This document shows positions 36,561-45,817 of a stretch of DNA of 64,000 nucleotides, in pieces (the stretch's first letter is position 1; each line of letters begins with the position of its first letter). The notes beneath the pieces were generated by a model. The model was not told the origin of the DNA. It saw only the letters and a list, made by a program, of their open reading frames with translations, and did no database searches. The stretch is from an uncultured Granulosicoccaceae bacterium (lineage in GTDB: Bacteria > Pseudomonadota > Gammaproteobacteria > CALCKW01): contig CALCKW010000005.1 in NCBI GenBank assembly GCA_937965695.1, forward strand, positions 1-64,000, written 5' to 3'. The position numbers and the translations under genes were made by a program.

Positions 36561-37124
36561 GTTGAACCTCTGAATTTGGCCGGCACCTACCAACCCCGCC
36601 ACTGACGGAGTGCAGCGCCTTCATTGGAAGACATACATCACGCTTGCAAGTCCACGGCCATATGGACACATATAGTCATGAACACACTTCTCAACTTTGA
36701 ACAACTAAGAGTGTAGACAGGTTGCGCCGTGAAAGTGCTCCAGTGCCAAGAGAAAACAACCGGCCCAGTGACGGCCAACAATCATTCTGAATCACTATGG
36801 TACTACCTCTTATGTATAGCCTATGAGTCTCTGAAAAAACCGAGGCATTTAAGGAGCTATCTCTTGGAGAAAATAATTGTGGATAACGCATAAAAAATGG
36901 ATTTTTTTTGGTTAATCCACTCAACGCCAAAAACACATCGAAGAGTTCGCCGGAACTCGCTTTGATAACGGGGAGAACCTGAACTCAACGACACTGGCGC
37001 AATTAAGCAAATGCTACGGGCGCCGATTTCCTAAGGGTCAGAATCTGCTTCCCGCATCAGCATTTTATTAAACCCAACTATTGAGGGTTTAGAGGCCATT
37101 GACCCTAAGAAAAATACATACTCA
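36561..37124. other. Divergent intergenic region without a recognisable gene
   Basis: About 560 bases between the minus-strand transporter and the plus-strand GGDEF gene. An open frame of 81 codons on the minus strand (36691-36936) has no ribosome site and no protein-like composition. Several A/T runs (for example near 36895-36912) are present. I see no hairpin, operator or repeat I would defend. Confidence 0.5.
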
Positions 37125-38786
37125 TTGATTGCCCTATCGTTGCTTATGCAGCTATCGATAATTTTTTCAGCGGCTTTTATTCTTGAGCAATACACCAAAG
37201 AGCAAATGCTAGCAGCTGAACGCAGCGAGTTGCTAAACATTGCTGTTGCCACAGAAACAACCCTTCCTAGCTTTAAACCCAGTGCGGATATTGACGAACA
37301 AATATACCGATCTGACACCGCTATCCAAGGTCTATCCGACGCGCTGGATGCGCGCACCACTCTGGTAAACGACGAGGGAAAAGTCATCGCAGACAGCGAG
37401 GTGGAAACGTCGCTCATTCATACAATTGACAACCACGCGGACAGGCCTGAGATCAAAGAGGCACTAAAAACTGGAACTGGCTACTCCGTGCGCTATAGCG
37501 ACACCGAACAACACGATGTTATGTATGTAGCCATACGTTTAGATGCAGCACCATCCGAGATGAAAAACCCAACGCAGCCTGGTGCATCAATCATTCGGAT
37601 ATCTAGGGCTCAAGGGTTAATCGCACGCGCTATCAGCGACTTCCAACTCGAGCTCCTAAAAATAGGTTTCGCCATCACTCTGCTCTCGATAGTCATCAGC
37701 GTGGTGGGAGTGACTTATCTGAGCAGGAAAATCAAAAAAGACAGCGACTCGCTCGAAGCCCGAGTAGAGAACCGAACTGAAGAAATTGTGATGTTACAAA
37801 TGTTGAGCTCGCTGCTAAACACCTGTGAGTCCCTAGACGAAGCGTCAACAGTGATGGCAGAACTCGTGCCCAAATTACTTCCGGGGTGCAGCGGCGGTAT
37901 TTCCATTTTCAAGGCTTCGCGAAATCGCCTTGATCTCCTGAGCCATTGGGGCGAAGACTTCAACAGCCGTAGCAGTCTGAACCCTCATGATTGCTGGGCC
38001 CTCAAGAAAGGCCATCAACACTATGCTACAGCTCGAGGCGTGGTTCTGCCCTGTGAGCATTGGCTAAATACGGCGAACAATACGCTGTGCATACCACTAT
38101 TAGCACAAGGTGAAACGGTGGGAGTTCTTCATCTCGACTACCACCATTGTGATATTGAGTCAGACTCTTCGCATATTAGAGAATCTATTGCAGAACAGAC
38201 GGGTCTCACCTTGGCAAATATTCAATTGAGACAACAATTGAGAGAACAAGCACAGCGAGATCCAATGACAGGCTTGTACAATAGAATTTTCCTCTCTGAC
38301 AGCATGGACAATTTTATGCACGCTGAAGACAACCGTGAAAAAACTTGCGCTGTCTTGATGATAGATGCAGACAATTTTAAACGTTTTAACGATAATTTTG
38401 GACACGATGCGGGTGATTTGGTACTCAAAGCTATCGCCGGTGAAATACAACGTAATTGCGGGGACAAAGGCCTGCCCTGCCGCTACGGTGGAGAAGAGTT
38501 CTGCGTTTTTCTGCCTGAAGTCGACAAAGAGGCCGCGCTAGTCCGTGCTGAGGTCATGCGACAGAGCATCGCTAGTCTAAATCTCAGTATTAACAATCTG
38601 CCACTAGGCAATATCACCGTTTCTATCGGCATAGCCTTAGCGCCCGAACATACCAAAGAACAAAAAACACTTATCAGCCAAGCGGACAAAGCGCTTTACC
38701 AAGCAAAAGAAGCTGGACGAGATCAGATTGTTGTTTTCGAAGCCCCTAGCTCTGCAGCGATCGATTACTTAAAAACCGCCAGCTAA
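37125..38786 (+). CDS. Membrane-bound diguanylate cyclase with periplasmic sensor and GAF domain
   Basis: A 553-residue (or slightly longer) cyclic-di-GMP synthase. It has an N-terminal membrane segment; a periplasmic sensor of about 150 residues with a Cache-like strand TLVNDEGKVIADSE; a second membrane segment (about 180-203); a coiled-coil linker; a GAF-like domain (about 225-375); and GGDEF with RDPMTGLYNR and active site GGEEF at about residue 455. The usual RxxD inhibitory site before the active site is missing. The only standard start is TTG 37125. In-frame sequence from an ATT at 37098 (GAGG nearby) adds DPKKNTYS, a better membrane-anchor start. It stands alone. Confidence 0.9.
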   Translation: MIALSLLMQLSIIFSAAFILEQYTKEQMLAAERSELLNIAVATETTLPSFKPSADIDEQIYRSDTAIQGLSDALDARTTLVNDEGKVIADSEVETSLIHTIDNHADRPEIKEALKTGTGYSVRYSDTEQHDVMYVAIRLDAAPSEMKNPTQPGASIIRISRAQGLIARAISDFQLELLKIGFAITLLSIVISVVGVTYLSRKIKKDSDSLEARVENRTEEIVMLQMLSSLLNTCESLDEASTVMAELVPKLLPGCSGGISIFKASRNRLDLLSHWGEDFNSRSSLNPHDCWALKKGHQHYATARGVVLPCEHWLNTANNTLCIPLLAQGETVGVLHLDYHHCDIESDSSHIRESIAEQTGLTLANIQLRQQLREQAQRDPMTGLYNRIFLSDSMDNFMHAEDNREKTCAVLMIDADNFKRFNDNFGHDAGDLVLKAIAGEIQRNCGDKGLPCRYGGEEFCVFLPEVDKEAALVRAEVMRQSIASLNLSINNLPLGNITVSIGIALAPEHTKEQKTLISQADKALYQAKEAGRDQIVVFEAPSSAAIDYLKTAS

Positions 38787-38865
38787 AAAACCAGGCGTCA
38801 CTTAATTTGATGGGAAGCAACTCTGCGTAAACCAGCACATGACGCATAAATATCCACCCTTGCAA

Positions 38866-39018
38866 TTAAACCCCGTATTCACGTTCGACCTTGCTCACTC
38901 TCACTCGGTATTCGCTATACCATTCTCGACGGCATCGTATTTGTGCTTCATGATGTTCGACAACGGATTTCCAGTCTTTTATGGATTGTAGATCCGCCCA
39001 ATAGGACACCGTGATTCC
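38866..39018 (-). pseudogene. 3' fragment of an antibiotic-biosynthesis-monooxygenase-like gene
   Basis: The minus strand translates in frame to 50 codons ending in VEREYGV and a TAA. It matches the C-terminal half of the intact gene at 50419-50733 with only three amino-acid changes (AD to SV, G to C). Sequence beyond 39018 has no similarity, so the first 54 or so codons and any start are missing. It is a headless duplicate; see the paired repeat entries. Confidence 0.9.
38871..39018. repeat. Left copy of the 148-bp direct repeat flanking the urease/urea-transport cluster
   Basis: The sequence from CCCCGTATTC to GTGATTCC matches 50424-50571 in the same orientation. I count five mismatches and no gaps over 148 bases (about 97% identity). 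Similarity stops abruptly at both ends. Confidence 0.92.
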
Positions 39019-39077
39019 AGGCAGCTCCACAATGAAATACAACCAGCAATTATCCTAAAAAAGGTAATATAGATGCT

Positions 39078-39713
39078 TTAGTTGCTACCCAATGGTAAGC
39101 AGAGCACCCCTTCACGCTCAATAAAAGTCACAATAGTCTCCAGACCCTCGCATTCCTTCATGTTGGTAAAAACATAAGGGCGATCACCGCGCATACGTTT
39201 CGTATCCGACTCCATGACTTCTAGCGAAGCCCCGACGTAGGGTGCCAAGTCTGTTTTATTGATGATTAACAAATCTGATTTAGTGATACCAGGCCCGCCT
39301 TTGCGCGGGATCTTTTCCCCTTCCGCAACATCAATGACGTAAATAGTAAGGTCGACCAGTTCGGGGCTAAAAGTAGCGGAAAGATTATCGCCCCCACTCT
39401 CGACAAAGATCACATCTAAATCCGGATGCACCTGCATCATGTCCTCGATTGCCGCTAGGTTCATCGATGCATCCTCGCGAATCGCAGTATGCGGACATCC
39501 CCCTGTCTCAACACCAACAATTCTGTCAGCTTCCAACGCTTCAGCTTGGGTGAGAATTTTTGCGTCTTCTTGTGTGTAAATATCGTTAGTCACGACCGCG
39601 AGTTCGTAGCTATCGCGCATCGTTTTACACAACACTTCCAACAACGCGGTCTTACCGGAGCCCACCGGCCCTCCGATTCCGACCCGCAGGGGCGCTCTAT
39701 TTTCAATATTCAT
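39078..39713 (-). CDS. ureG: Urease accessory GTPase UreG
   Basis: A 211-residue SIMIBI-class GTPase that drives nickel delivery to apo-urease with UreD, UreE and UreF. The P-loop is [13 protein letters not shown]; the switch and metal-site region includes [19 protein letters not shown], with the Cys-Pro-His nickel motif; and NKTDLAP is the guanine-specificity motif. It is the last gene of the urt-ure cluster, 23 bases after ureF. Confidence 0.97.
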   Translation of the reverse strand: MNIENRAPLRVGIGGPVGSGKTALLEVLCKTMRDSYELAVVTNDIYTQEDAKILTQAEALEADRIVGVETGGCPHTAIREDASMNLAAIEDMMQVHPDLDVIFVESGGDNLSATFSPELVDLTIYVIDVAEGEKIPRKGGPGITKSDLLIINKTDLAPYVGASLEVMESDTKRMRGDRPYVFTNMKECEGLETIVTFIEREGVLCLPLGSN

Positions 39714-39736
39714 TTAGTGTTTTCCTTGCTCTTATT

Positions 39737-40423
39737 TTACGACCGGTACAGCCGTGTGTATTGAGTTTCATGGGCGCAACTGGCATAAGTAACTGCTGGT
39801 GCAGAAAAACCAATGTCTTTTTCTTTTACATCCAACGCCTTGGCGACGACATCAGGGATGTCTTCACACAGCTTAAACAAAACCTTTTGCCCACTACTCT
39901 GTCCCAGAGGCACAATTTTTACAGCAGCGAGAACAGCATTTTCTAGCCAGCTCCACGCGAACCCTCGCAGTCCGTCGGCCAGTGGAATGGCCCAGTTCAC
40001 ACAGGCCCAAGCAAAACCTGCGTGTTGACATTGTTGCAAAATATGACGATTTTCTTTGGCTTTAGCGACACCTAATGACATCAAAACTTGGCACATTGCC
40101 CGCCCACGATTGAACTCTTCCGCTCGCAGCTCTGATGTCTCCCGAAAAGCCAATAACTCATTGTTCCAGTATTGTGTTTTGCCAAAATCCGTATTTTCGC
40201 TAGCTCGATAAAATTGCACCAACAAAGGAAGCTCTTGCTGCTGCATCTGACCTTGCAGCTGATCTCGCAGCCACTGAAAGAGAGTCGCTTCATCGTTCAC
40301 CCAGCCACATTCCACCGCCCATTCCAAACCTTGCGAATAACTAAATGCGCCCAACGGCAAATTTGGGCTAATTAATTGGTGTAGCCTGAGCTGCGCTAGC
40401 GGTGAAGTGCTTTCAGTGAGCAT
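39737..40423 (-). CDS. ureF: Urease accessory protein UreF
   Basis: A 228-residue helical protein that recruits UreG to the UreD-urease complex. Family marks are LISPNLPLGAFSYSQGLEWAVE near the N-terminus, RGRAMCQ and AVKIVPLGQ. The ATG at 40423 overlaps ureE by 11 bases and gives the usual length. An alternative frame start at 40501 would extend it deep into ureE and is unlikely. Confidence 0.93.
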   Translation of the reverse strand: MLTESTSPLAQLRLHQLISPNLPLGAFSYSQGLEWAVECGWVNDEATLFQWLRDQLQGQMQQQELPLLVQFYRASENTDFGKTQYWNNELLAFRETSELRAEEFNRGRAMCQVLMSLGVAKAKENRHILQQCQHAGFAWACVNWAIPLADGLRGFAWSWLENAVLAAVKIVPLGQSSGQKVLFKLCEDIPDVVAKALDVKEKDIGFSAPAVTYASCAHETQYTRLYRS

Positions 40424-40880
40424 GTGAATGGGAGTGGTTCGAACCGTGTTTGCTGTAGGCTCCATTCTCGGGATGGAAGCTAGCACTGCAATTGTGAACA
40501 TCTAAACCAAAACCACGCAACATGTCATCCAGCACATGGTCGTGTTGGTAGCTCAGTTCTCCCGCATGAATTTGCAAGGGTACATGGCGATTACCCAGAT
40601 GATAGCAAGCACGCGCAAACATCAATGGGTCTTCCACCGCACACACAGAGAGACTCTCGTCAGCTGCTACGACCTGCACTTGTAATCCACACGCGCTGCG
40701 CAAAATGTCTTTATCTTTTAGCACGGTGCCACGAGGCAGAAATATTGCAACCTCGCGGCCATCTTCAAGTAGTGCGCGCAATCGGCATTTCACCCGCTGG
40801 TCGAAATCCAACCGTAAGCTACCGTCCATTGCCGTGCCAGACGGATTGTCACTTGTTATAAGAAAGTTAAGTTCTATCAT
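40413..40880 (-). CDS. ureE: Urease accessory nickel metallochaperone UreE
   Basis: A 155-residue UreE. The N-terminal peptide-binding domain (RVKCRLRALLEDGREVAIFLPRG is split by variable loops) is followed by the metal-binding domain with ACYHLGNRHVPLQI, whose His is the interfacial nickel ligand, and LDDMLRGFGLDV. It ends in a short His-rich tail (NHSHSHAH), the variable nickel-storage element. The ATG overlaps the ureC stop (TGATG). Confidence 0.95.
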   Translation of the reverse strand: MIELNFLITSDNPSGTAMDGSLRLDFDQRVKCRLRALLEDGREVAIFLPRGTVLKDKDILRSACGLQVQVVAADESLSVCAVEDPLMFARACYHLGNRHVPLQIHAGELSYQHDHVLDDMLRGFGLDVHNCSASFHPENGAYSKHGSNHSHSHAH

Positions 40881-42583
40881 CAGAATAAATAGTACCTTTG
40901 CGCCAACGGAAGTTCAGTGGCGGGCTCGCAATGGAGAAGCTCTCCGTCGGCTCGCACTTGATATGTTTGAGAATCGACAGAGATGTCGGGAAGATAATCG
41001 TTGTTGATCATGTGTTTTTTACGCACTTGTCGCGTGTTCTTGACAGCCACAGATAAGCTCTGCAATTTCAGTTTTTGTGCAACACCTGCCGACTGCGCCG
41101 CCTGTGAAAGAAACGTCACTGAAGTCGCCTGACTGGCAGCGCCTAGCGCACCAAACATTGGCCGGTAGTGCACAGGTTGGGGTGTTGGTATGGAAGCATT
41201 TGGGTCTCCCATTGGCGCTTGAGCTATCGCACCTCCCTTAATGACCAAGGATGGCTTGCTTCCAAAAAATGCAGGTTTCCAAAGCACTAAGTCGGCGAGC
41301 TTGCCGACTTCAATTGACCCAACCTCATGCGAGATACCATGCGCAATAGCTGGGTTTATCGTGTACTTCGCGATATAGCGCTTCGCTCGTTCGTTGTCAC
41401 TGTCACTCGGATCACCACTCAGTGGACCGCGCTGCACACGCATTTTGTGCGCAGTTTGCCAAGTGCGACACACCACTTCTCCCACACGTCCCATCGCTTG
41501 CGAATCCGAGGCTATCATGGAAAAAGCGCCAAGGTCTTGCAGAATATCTTCAGCAGCGATGGTTTCACGACGAATGCGCGATTCAGCAAAAGCGACGTCT
41601 TCCGCAATAGCAGGTGACAGATGGTGGCAAACCATCAGCATATCCAAATGCTCATCTATGGTATTAACGGTGTACGGTCTTGTTGGATTTGTGGAGGACG
41701 GCAACACATTCTCCTGCCCACAGGCGCGGATGATGTCCGGGGCATGGCCTCCCCCCGCACCTTCCGTGTGGTAGGTATGTATGGTCCTGCCTTTCATGGC
41801 ATTCAGCGAATCTTCTACAAAACCCGACTCGTTCAACGTGTCGGTGTGGATCGCCACCTGCACGTCCATTTCTTCAGCAACTGTCAAGCAGCAATCGATA
41901 GATGCAGGCGTGGTACCCCAGTCTTCATGCAGTTTCAGCCCTATCGCACCTGCAGTCACCTGTTCTTTGATCGCAAGCGGTTGGCTGGTATTGCCTTTAC
42001 CAAGGAAACCGATGTTCATTGGCAGCGTGTCAGCGGCCAATAGCATTTGCTGCATATGCCAAATACCCGGTGTACAAGTCGTTGCATTCGTTCCTGTGGC
42101 AGGGCCCGTGCCACCGCCCAACATAGTAGTCACACCAGAACACAATGCCTCTTCTACTTGTTGGGGACAAATAAAATGGATGTGCGCATCCACACCACCG
42201 GCCGTGAGTATTTGTCCTTCCCCTGCAATCACTTCAGTGCCCGGCCCAACAGCGAATTCAACGCCCGCCTGTGTATCGGGGTTGCCACCTTTGCCGATGG
42301 CAACAATGCGGCCTTTGTTAATCCCTACGTCGGCTTTGACCACACCCCAGTGATCAAGAATTAGCGCATTCGTGATGACGGTATCCACAACTTCGTCATC
42401 GCCCAACTGGCACTGCCCCATGCCATCACGAATGACTTTACCACCGCCAAACTTTATTTCATCACCATAAACGGTATGGTCTTTCTCTACTTTTAGCCAA
42501 AGTGCCGTATCGGCCAAACGCACACGATCACCTGTTGTCGGACCGTACATCTCAGCATAACTTTGTCGGTCAATCACTCGCAT
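40880..42583 (-). CDS. ureC: Urease alpha subunit
   Basis: The 567-residue catalytic subunit that hydrolyses urea to ammonia and carbamate. The dinickel site is visible: [18 protein letters not shown] with the lysine that is carbamylated, [10 protein letters not shown] and [15 protein letters not shown]. The flap region [22 protein letters not shown] contains the conserved Cys and His of the active-site lid. The C-terminus [15 protein letters not shown] is the canonical ending. It overlaps the fused ureAB gene by 10 bases and ureE by a few. Confidence 0.98.
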   Translation of the reverse strand: MRVIDRQSYAEMYGPTTGDRVRLADTALWLKVEKDHTVYGDEIKFGGGKVIRDGMGQCQLGDDEVVDTVITNALILDHWGVVKADVGINKGRIVAIGKGGNPDTQAGVEFAVGPGTEVIAGEGQILTAGGVDAHIHFICPQQVEEALCSGVTTMLGGGTGPATGTNATTCTPGIWHMQQMLLAADTLPMNIGFLGKGNTSQPLAIKEQVTAGAIGLKLHEDWGTTPASIDCCLTVAEEMDVQVAIHTDTLNESGFVEDSLNAMKGRTIHTYHTEGAGGGHAPDIIRACGQENVLPSSTNPTRPYTVNTIDEHLDMLMVCHHLSPAIAEDVAFAESRIRRETIAAEDILQDLGAFSMIASDSQAMGRVGEVVCRTWQTAHKMRVQRGPLSGDPSDSDNERAKRYIAKYTINPAIAHGISHEVGSIEVGKLADLVLWKPAFFGSKPSLVIKGGAIAQAPMGDPNASIPTPQPVHYRPMFGALGAASQATSVTFLSQAAQSAGVAQKLKLQSLSVAVKNTRQVRKKHMINNDYLPDISVDSQTYQVRADGELLHCEPATELPLAQRYYLF

Positions 42584-43218
42584 GTTTTGTCTCCGTCCAA
42601 TGCACCCATAACTGCACCTGTAAAACCAAATATTCGACGTGCACCGGCGAACGCAACCAAAGTCACCTCCCGGCTCTGTCCCGGCTCAAAACGCACTGCG
42701 GTGCCTGCGGGGATATCTAATCGAAACCCTCGGGTCAGCTCTCGCTCAAACACCAAAGCACGGTTCGCTTCGAAGAAGTGATAATGCGATCCAATTTGAA
42801 TTGGCCGGTCACCCGAGTTCGCCACATTGAGCGTGACCATCTCTCGATCGACATTGAGCTCTATCTCACCGCTGCCGGGTACGATTGCTCCCGGAGCATG
42901 CTCTGCCGCTTTACCCGAAACAACGGGCTGATGCACCGTGACGAGCTTGGTGCCATCGGGGAATGTCGCTTCGACCTGAACGTCGTGGATCAACTCCGCC
43001 ACACCCTCCATCACATCCTCGGGGTCCAAAAGCTCGCGCCCGGCTTGCATGAGTTCCGAGACACTTCGACCGTCACGGGCACCTTCTAGTATCGCCATGC
43101 TGATATAAGCAACCGTTTCGGGATAGTTGAGTTTGAGCCCGCGCGCCTTACGCCGCTCCGCAACCAAGCCCGCGGTGTACAGCATTAATTTGTCTTTTTC
43201 TCTCGGTGTCAGTTCCAT
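42574..43218 (-). CDS. ureAB: Fused urease gamma-beta subunit (UreA-UreB)
   Basis: A 214-residue single chain. Residues 1-100 are the gamma subunit ([54 protein letters not shown]). From about residue 112 it is the beta subunit ([47 protein letters not shown]). Such fusions are known in Helicobacter and some other bacteria, while most proteobacteria keep ureA and ureB apart. The start ATG at 43218 has AAGAG seven bases upstream; the frame is open further up without similarity. It lies between ureD and ureC. Confidence 0.95.
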   Translation of the reverse strand: MELTPREKDKLMLYTAGLVAERRKARGLKLNYPETVAYISMAILEGARDGRSVSELMQAGRELLDPEDVMEGVAELIHDVQVEATFPDGTKLVTVHQPVVSGKAAEHAPGAIVPGSGEIELNVDREMVTLNVANSGDRPIQIGSHYHFFEANRALVFERELTRGFRLDIPAGTAVRFEPGQSREVTLVAFAGARRIFGFTGAVMGALDGDKTCE

Positions 43219-43234
43219 CTTTTTGCTCTTATCG

Positions 43235-44077
43235 TCATGTCGCCCAAATGCGCGGTGAACACGCTGGCAACTGATGAACCTCAGGTCGGAGCAGCTGCCA
43301 CAACCCATTAAATATCCTTCTTGCTTGTTGCGCTGACGGCCCTAAATATCGAGCAATCAGTACATCATCAATTAAGGTGAGAACAGCATGATGGTCTTTC
43401 TCTTTTTCAAGCGATGTCAACCACCCTCGCGCCGACGCCAATACTTCGGTTGTCACAGGAGTTGCGACGAGGGTCGCGCAGATCGGCGCACCTCTCAACC
43501 CGCAACTGGAATCCGTAAACCGCTCGCCACCAACCCAAAGGCGCTCCCGGAGCAGCGGCTTGCCTTCCCGCTCTATGCGTTGTTTTATACACACTTGACC
43601 TGATTGGAATTTTTCATTCGCTGCGGGTCGACCAAAACAGTGTAGGTCCCAGCCGATGAACGATGAGCTTCGATCCAAGCTGACGAGAGTATCGAGCTCA
43701 GCAATAGCTCCATCAAAATAAATGTTCTCTTGCGGAAGCCAGTCCATACGCGCTCCAACCAGAGAAACATGTTGAACTAGGGTCGATAGCTCACCCCCAG
43801 AGCGATAGAACTGCGTGGCCCCAGGGGTTGTCACCAAGGCAGCGCTATGGGGAGTGGACTGTACACGTACTTGTAGTTCATCTCCTCCTACAATGCCTGC
43901 AGGTGGATGCACCAAGTAGACATGGCATACCGGCCCTTCAGGGTAGAAAGGGCGCTGCACACGTAGAGGACCAGAGTGCGTGTGATCGAGAACTGTGCGT
44001 TGTTCTAATTGACGGAATTCCAACGCTAGATCCGCACGCCATCCAGACGTTGTTTGTACCGTAGGTTTGGCCGGCAT
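43235..44077 (-). CDS. ureD: Urease accessory protein UreD
   Basis: A 280-residue scaffold that binds urease and forms the UreDFG nickel-insertion complex. Recognisable stretches are [55 protein letters not shown] and RERLWVGG. The ATG at 44077 gives the family N-terminus, but its ribosome site is weak. The frame is open up to 44179, which would overlap the preceding small gene. Sixteen bases separate it from ureAB. Confidence 0.93.
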   Translation of the reverse strand: MPAKPTVQTTSGWRADLALEFRQLEQRTVLDHTHSGPLRVQRPFYPEGPVCHVYLVHPPAGIVGGDELQVRVQSTPHSAALVTTPGATQFYRSGGELSTLVQHVSLVGARMDWLPQENIYFDGAIAELDTLVSLDRSSSFIGWDLHCFGRPAANEKFQSGQVCIKQRIEREGKPLLRERLWVGGERFTDSSCGLRGAPICATLVATPVTTEVLASARGWLTSLEKEKDHHAVLTLIDDVLIARYLGPSAQQARRIFNGLWQLLRPEVHQLPACSPRIWAT

Positions 44078-44081
44078 GCGA

Positions 44082-44273
44082 CTAATCTGGGTTTCCACGA
44101 CGAGCTCGCTTACGCAACACATGCCAAACGGCCCACAGGGCCAATGGCACAGCACCCAACCAAACATGTTCAACACCATGAGCTAGACCATGACTGGTAC
44201 TTGAATGGGCAAGAGCTTCTTTTGTCACGAGAAGCGCGGCAACAAAAATACTGGTTGAAATTATTATACTCAA
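44082..44273 (-). CDS. Small His-containing membrane protein inside the urt-ure operon
   Basis: A 63-residue protein I cannot assign. A TTG at 44273 is preceded by AGAGGA at eight bases, the best ribosome site in the vicinity. Residues 1-22 look like a signal peptide or first membrane helix (ISTSIFVAALLVTKEALAHS). A short loop with four histidines (His23, 28, 32, 36) leads to a second helix (VWLGAVPLALWAVWHVL) with a basic end (RKRARRG). It fills the gap between urtE and ureD exactly, 11 and 4 bases from its neighbours. The histidines and the setting invite a nickel-related role, but that is inference. Confidence 0.6.
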   Translation of the reverse strand: MSIIISTSIFVAALLVTKEALAHSSTSHGLAHGVEHVWLGAVPLALWAVWHVLRKRARRGNPD

Positions 44274-44284
44274 TGGTTTTTCCT

Positions 44285-44983
44285 CTAGACGGTTAGATAT
44301 TGATTAATGAGTTGTTCATCCAATTCATCCATCTCTCCGGCAGCAACACCACGGCCTCTGTCGAGAATGAAAAACTGATCGGCTACTTTGCGGGCGAATG
44401 GGAGCTTCTGCTCAACAAGGATGACGGTTAACCGATGCTCTTCCACAAGCCGACAAATGATTCCCCCTATGTCTTGAACGATGCTTGGTTGAATACCTTC
44501 AGTGGGCTCGTCGAGAATGAGCAACGAAGGCTCCAGCATCATCGCCCGCGCGATCGCCAGCTGCTGTTGCTGCCCACCGGAGAGATCCCCGCCACGTCGA
44601 CGCTGCATATCTTTTAATACTGGAAATAAATCAAAGATGTGCTCTGGCACACTGGTCTTGTTGGAACTACGGGTCGCATAAAGTCCGGTAAGCAGATTTT
44701 CCAATACGGTCAACTGCGGAAAAATCTGTCTCCCCTGAGGCACGTAAGCGAGCCCTGAAGCGGCTCGTTTTTCGGTAGGAAGTTTCGTCAGGTTTTGATC
44801 ACCCACCAAGATTTTTCCAGATTCGCAAGGCTCCAACCCCATCAAGCATTGCATCAACGTAGTTTTACCCACTCCGTTTCGACCCATGACACAAGTACAA
44901 TGCCCTGTTTTGGCGACGAAGCTGACGTCCCACAGTGTGTGGCTCTGCCCGTAGTAATGATTGAGATCGACTGTTTCTAACAT
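44285..44983 (-). CDS. urtE: Urea ABC transporter ATP-binding protein UrtE
   Basis: A 232-residue LivF-like ATPase. Walker A GRNGVGKTTLMQCLMG, signature LSGGQQQQLAIARAM, Walker B LLILDEPTEGIQPS and the switch His region VEQK are all present. With UrtD it powers the high-affinity urea importer. Three bases separate its start from the urtD stop. The small membrane protein and ureD follow. Confidence 0.95.
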   Translation of the reverse strand: MLETVDLNHYYGQSHTLWDVSFVAKTGHCTCVMGRNGVGKTTLMQCLMGLEPCESGKILVGDQNLTKLPTEKRAASGLAYVPQGRQIFPQLTVLENLLTGLYATRSSNKTSVPEHIFDLFPVLKDMQRRRGGDLSGGQQQQLAIARAMMLEPSLLILDEPTEGIQPSIVQDIGGIICRLVEEHRLTVILVEQKLPFARKVADQFFILDRGRGVAAGEMDELDEQLINQYLTV

Positions 44984-44986
44984 GCC

Positions 44987-45817
44987 TTACTCTCCCAAGT
45001 ACACGCGCCGAACCTCGGCATTATTTTGAACCTGATCCATTGTGCCTTCAGCCAACACTGACCCTTGATGCAACACCGTCACCTTGTTTGCGATAGAACG
45101 GACAAAGTCCATGTCGTGCTCTACGACGACTACTGTGTGTTCTCCTGCGAGTTTTTTGAGCAACTCCCCTGTTCTTTCCATCTCTTGATGCGTCATGCCA
45201 GCTACTGGTTCATCGACTAAAAGCAATTTTGGCTTTTGCATCAGCAACATTCCAATCTCCAACCATTGCTTCTGCCCGTGCGATAGCTGACCTGCCAGTT
45301 GTTTAGTACTGGATTCTAGTCCGATGGTTTTAAGTACAGAAGATATTGTATCGAGTTGTTCATCAATGAGCGATGCTCTGAATGCACGCCATGTTCCACG
45401 AGGGCCTGCCATGGATAGCTCAAGATTCTCGAATACCGTCAGTGCTTCAAATACCGTTGGTCTTTGAAACTTTCGACCTACGCCTGCGTTTGCTATCTGC
45501 GGTTCATCCATTTCCAATAAGTCCATCGACTGACCAAACCAGACTTGACCCGAGTCTGGTCGAGTTTTACCAGTGATAATATCCATCATGGTGGTTTTTC
45601 CAGCACCATTTGGCCCTATTATGCACCGCAGCTCGCCTGCATCCACGTAGAGGTTTAAATCGTTTATCGCTTTAAAACCATCAAAACTAACGTTCAACTG
45701 TTCAATATACAAAACGATGCTGTGAGAGGTATCGAGTGTTGGTCTGCCTCGAGGCATCATAAAACCAAAGACTTGATCACGCCGCATGCCATCGCGTACT
45801 CGCTCAAGTGCTCTCAT
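44987..45817 (-). CDS. urtD: Urea ABC transporter ATP-binding protein UrtD
   Basis: A 276-residue LivG-like ATPase. Walker A is GPNGAGKTTMMDIITG, the signature LSHGQKQWLEIGMLL has His in place of Gly as in other UrtD proteins, and Walker B is LLLVDEPVAGMT, followed by VEHDMDFV. An N-terminal extension of about 35 residues precedes the domain. Its ATG overlaps the urtC stop by four bases. Confidence 0.95.
   Translation of the reverse strand: MRALERVRDGMRRDQVFGFMMPRGRPTLDTSHSIVLYIEQLNVSFDGFKAINDLNLYVDAGELRCIIGPNGAGKTTMMDIITGKTRPDSGQVWFGQSMDLLEMDEPQIANAGVGRKFQRPTVFEALTVFENLELSMAGPRGTWRAFRASLIDEQLDTISSVLKTIGLESSTKQLAGQLSHGQKQWLEIGMLLMQKPKLLLVDEPVAGMTHQEMERTGELLKKLAGEHTVVVVEHDMDFVRSIANKVTVLHQGSVLAEGTMDQVQNNAEVRRVYLGE

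Noticed and set aside
36691..36936. 81-codon open frame in the transporter/GGDEF gap
   Set aside because: No Shine-Dalgarno sequence, and the composition is not protein-like; it has no neighbour spacing consistent with an operon.
41781..42353. 190-codon open frame on the plus strand
   Set aside because: Antisense to ureC, an unmistakable gene; the product has no recognisable features.
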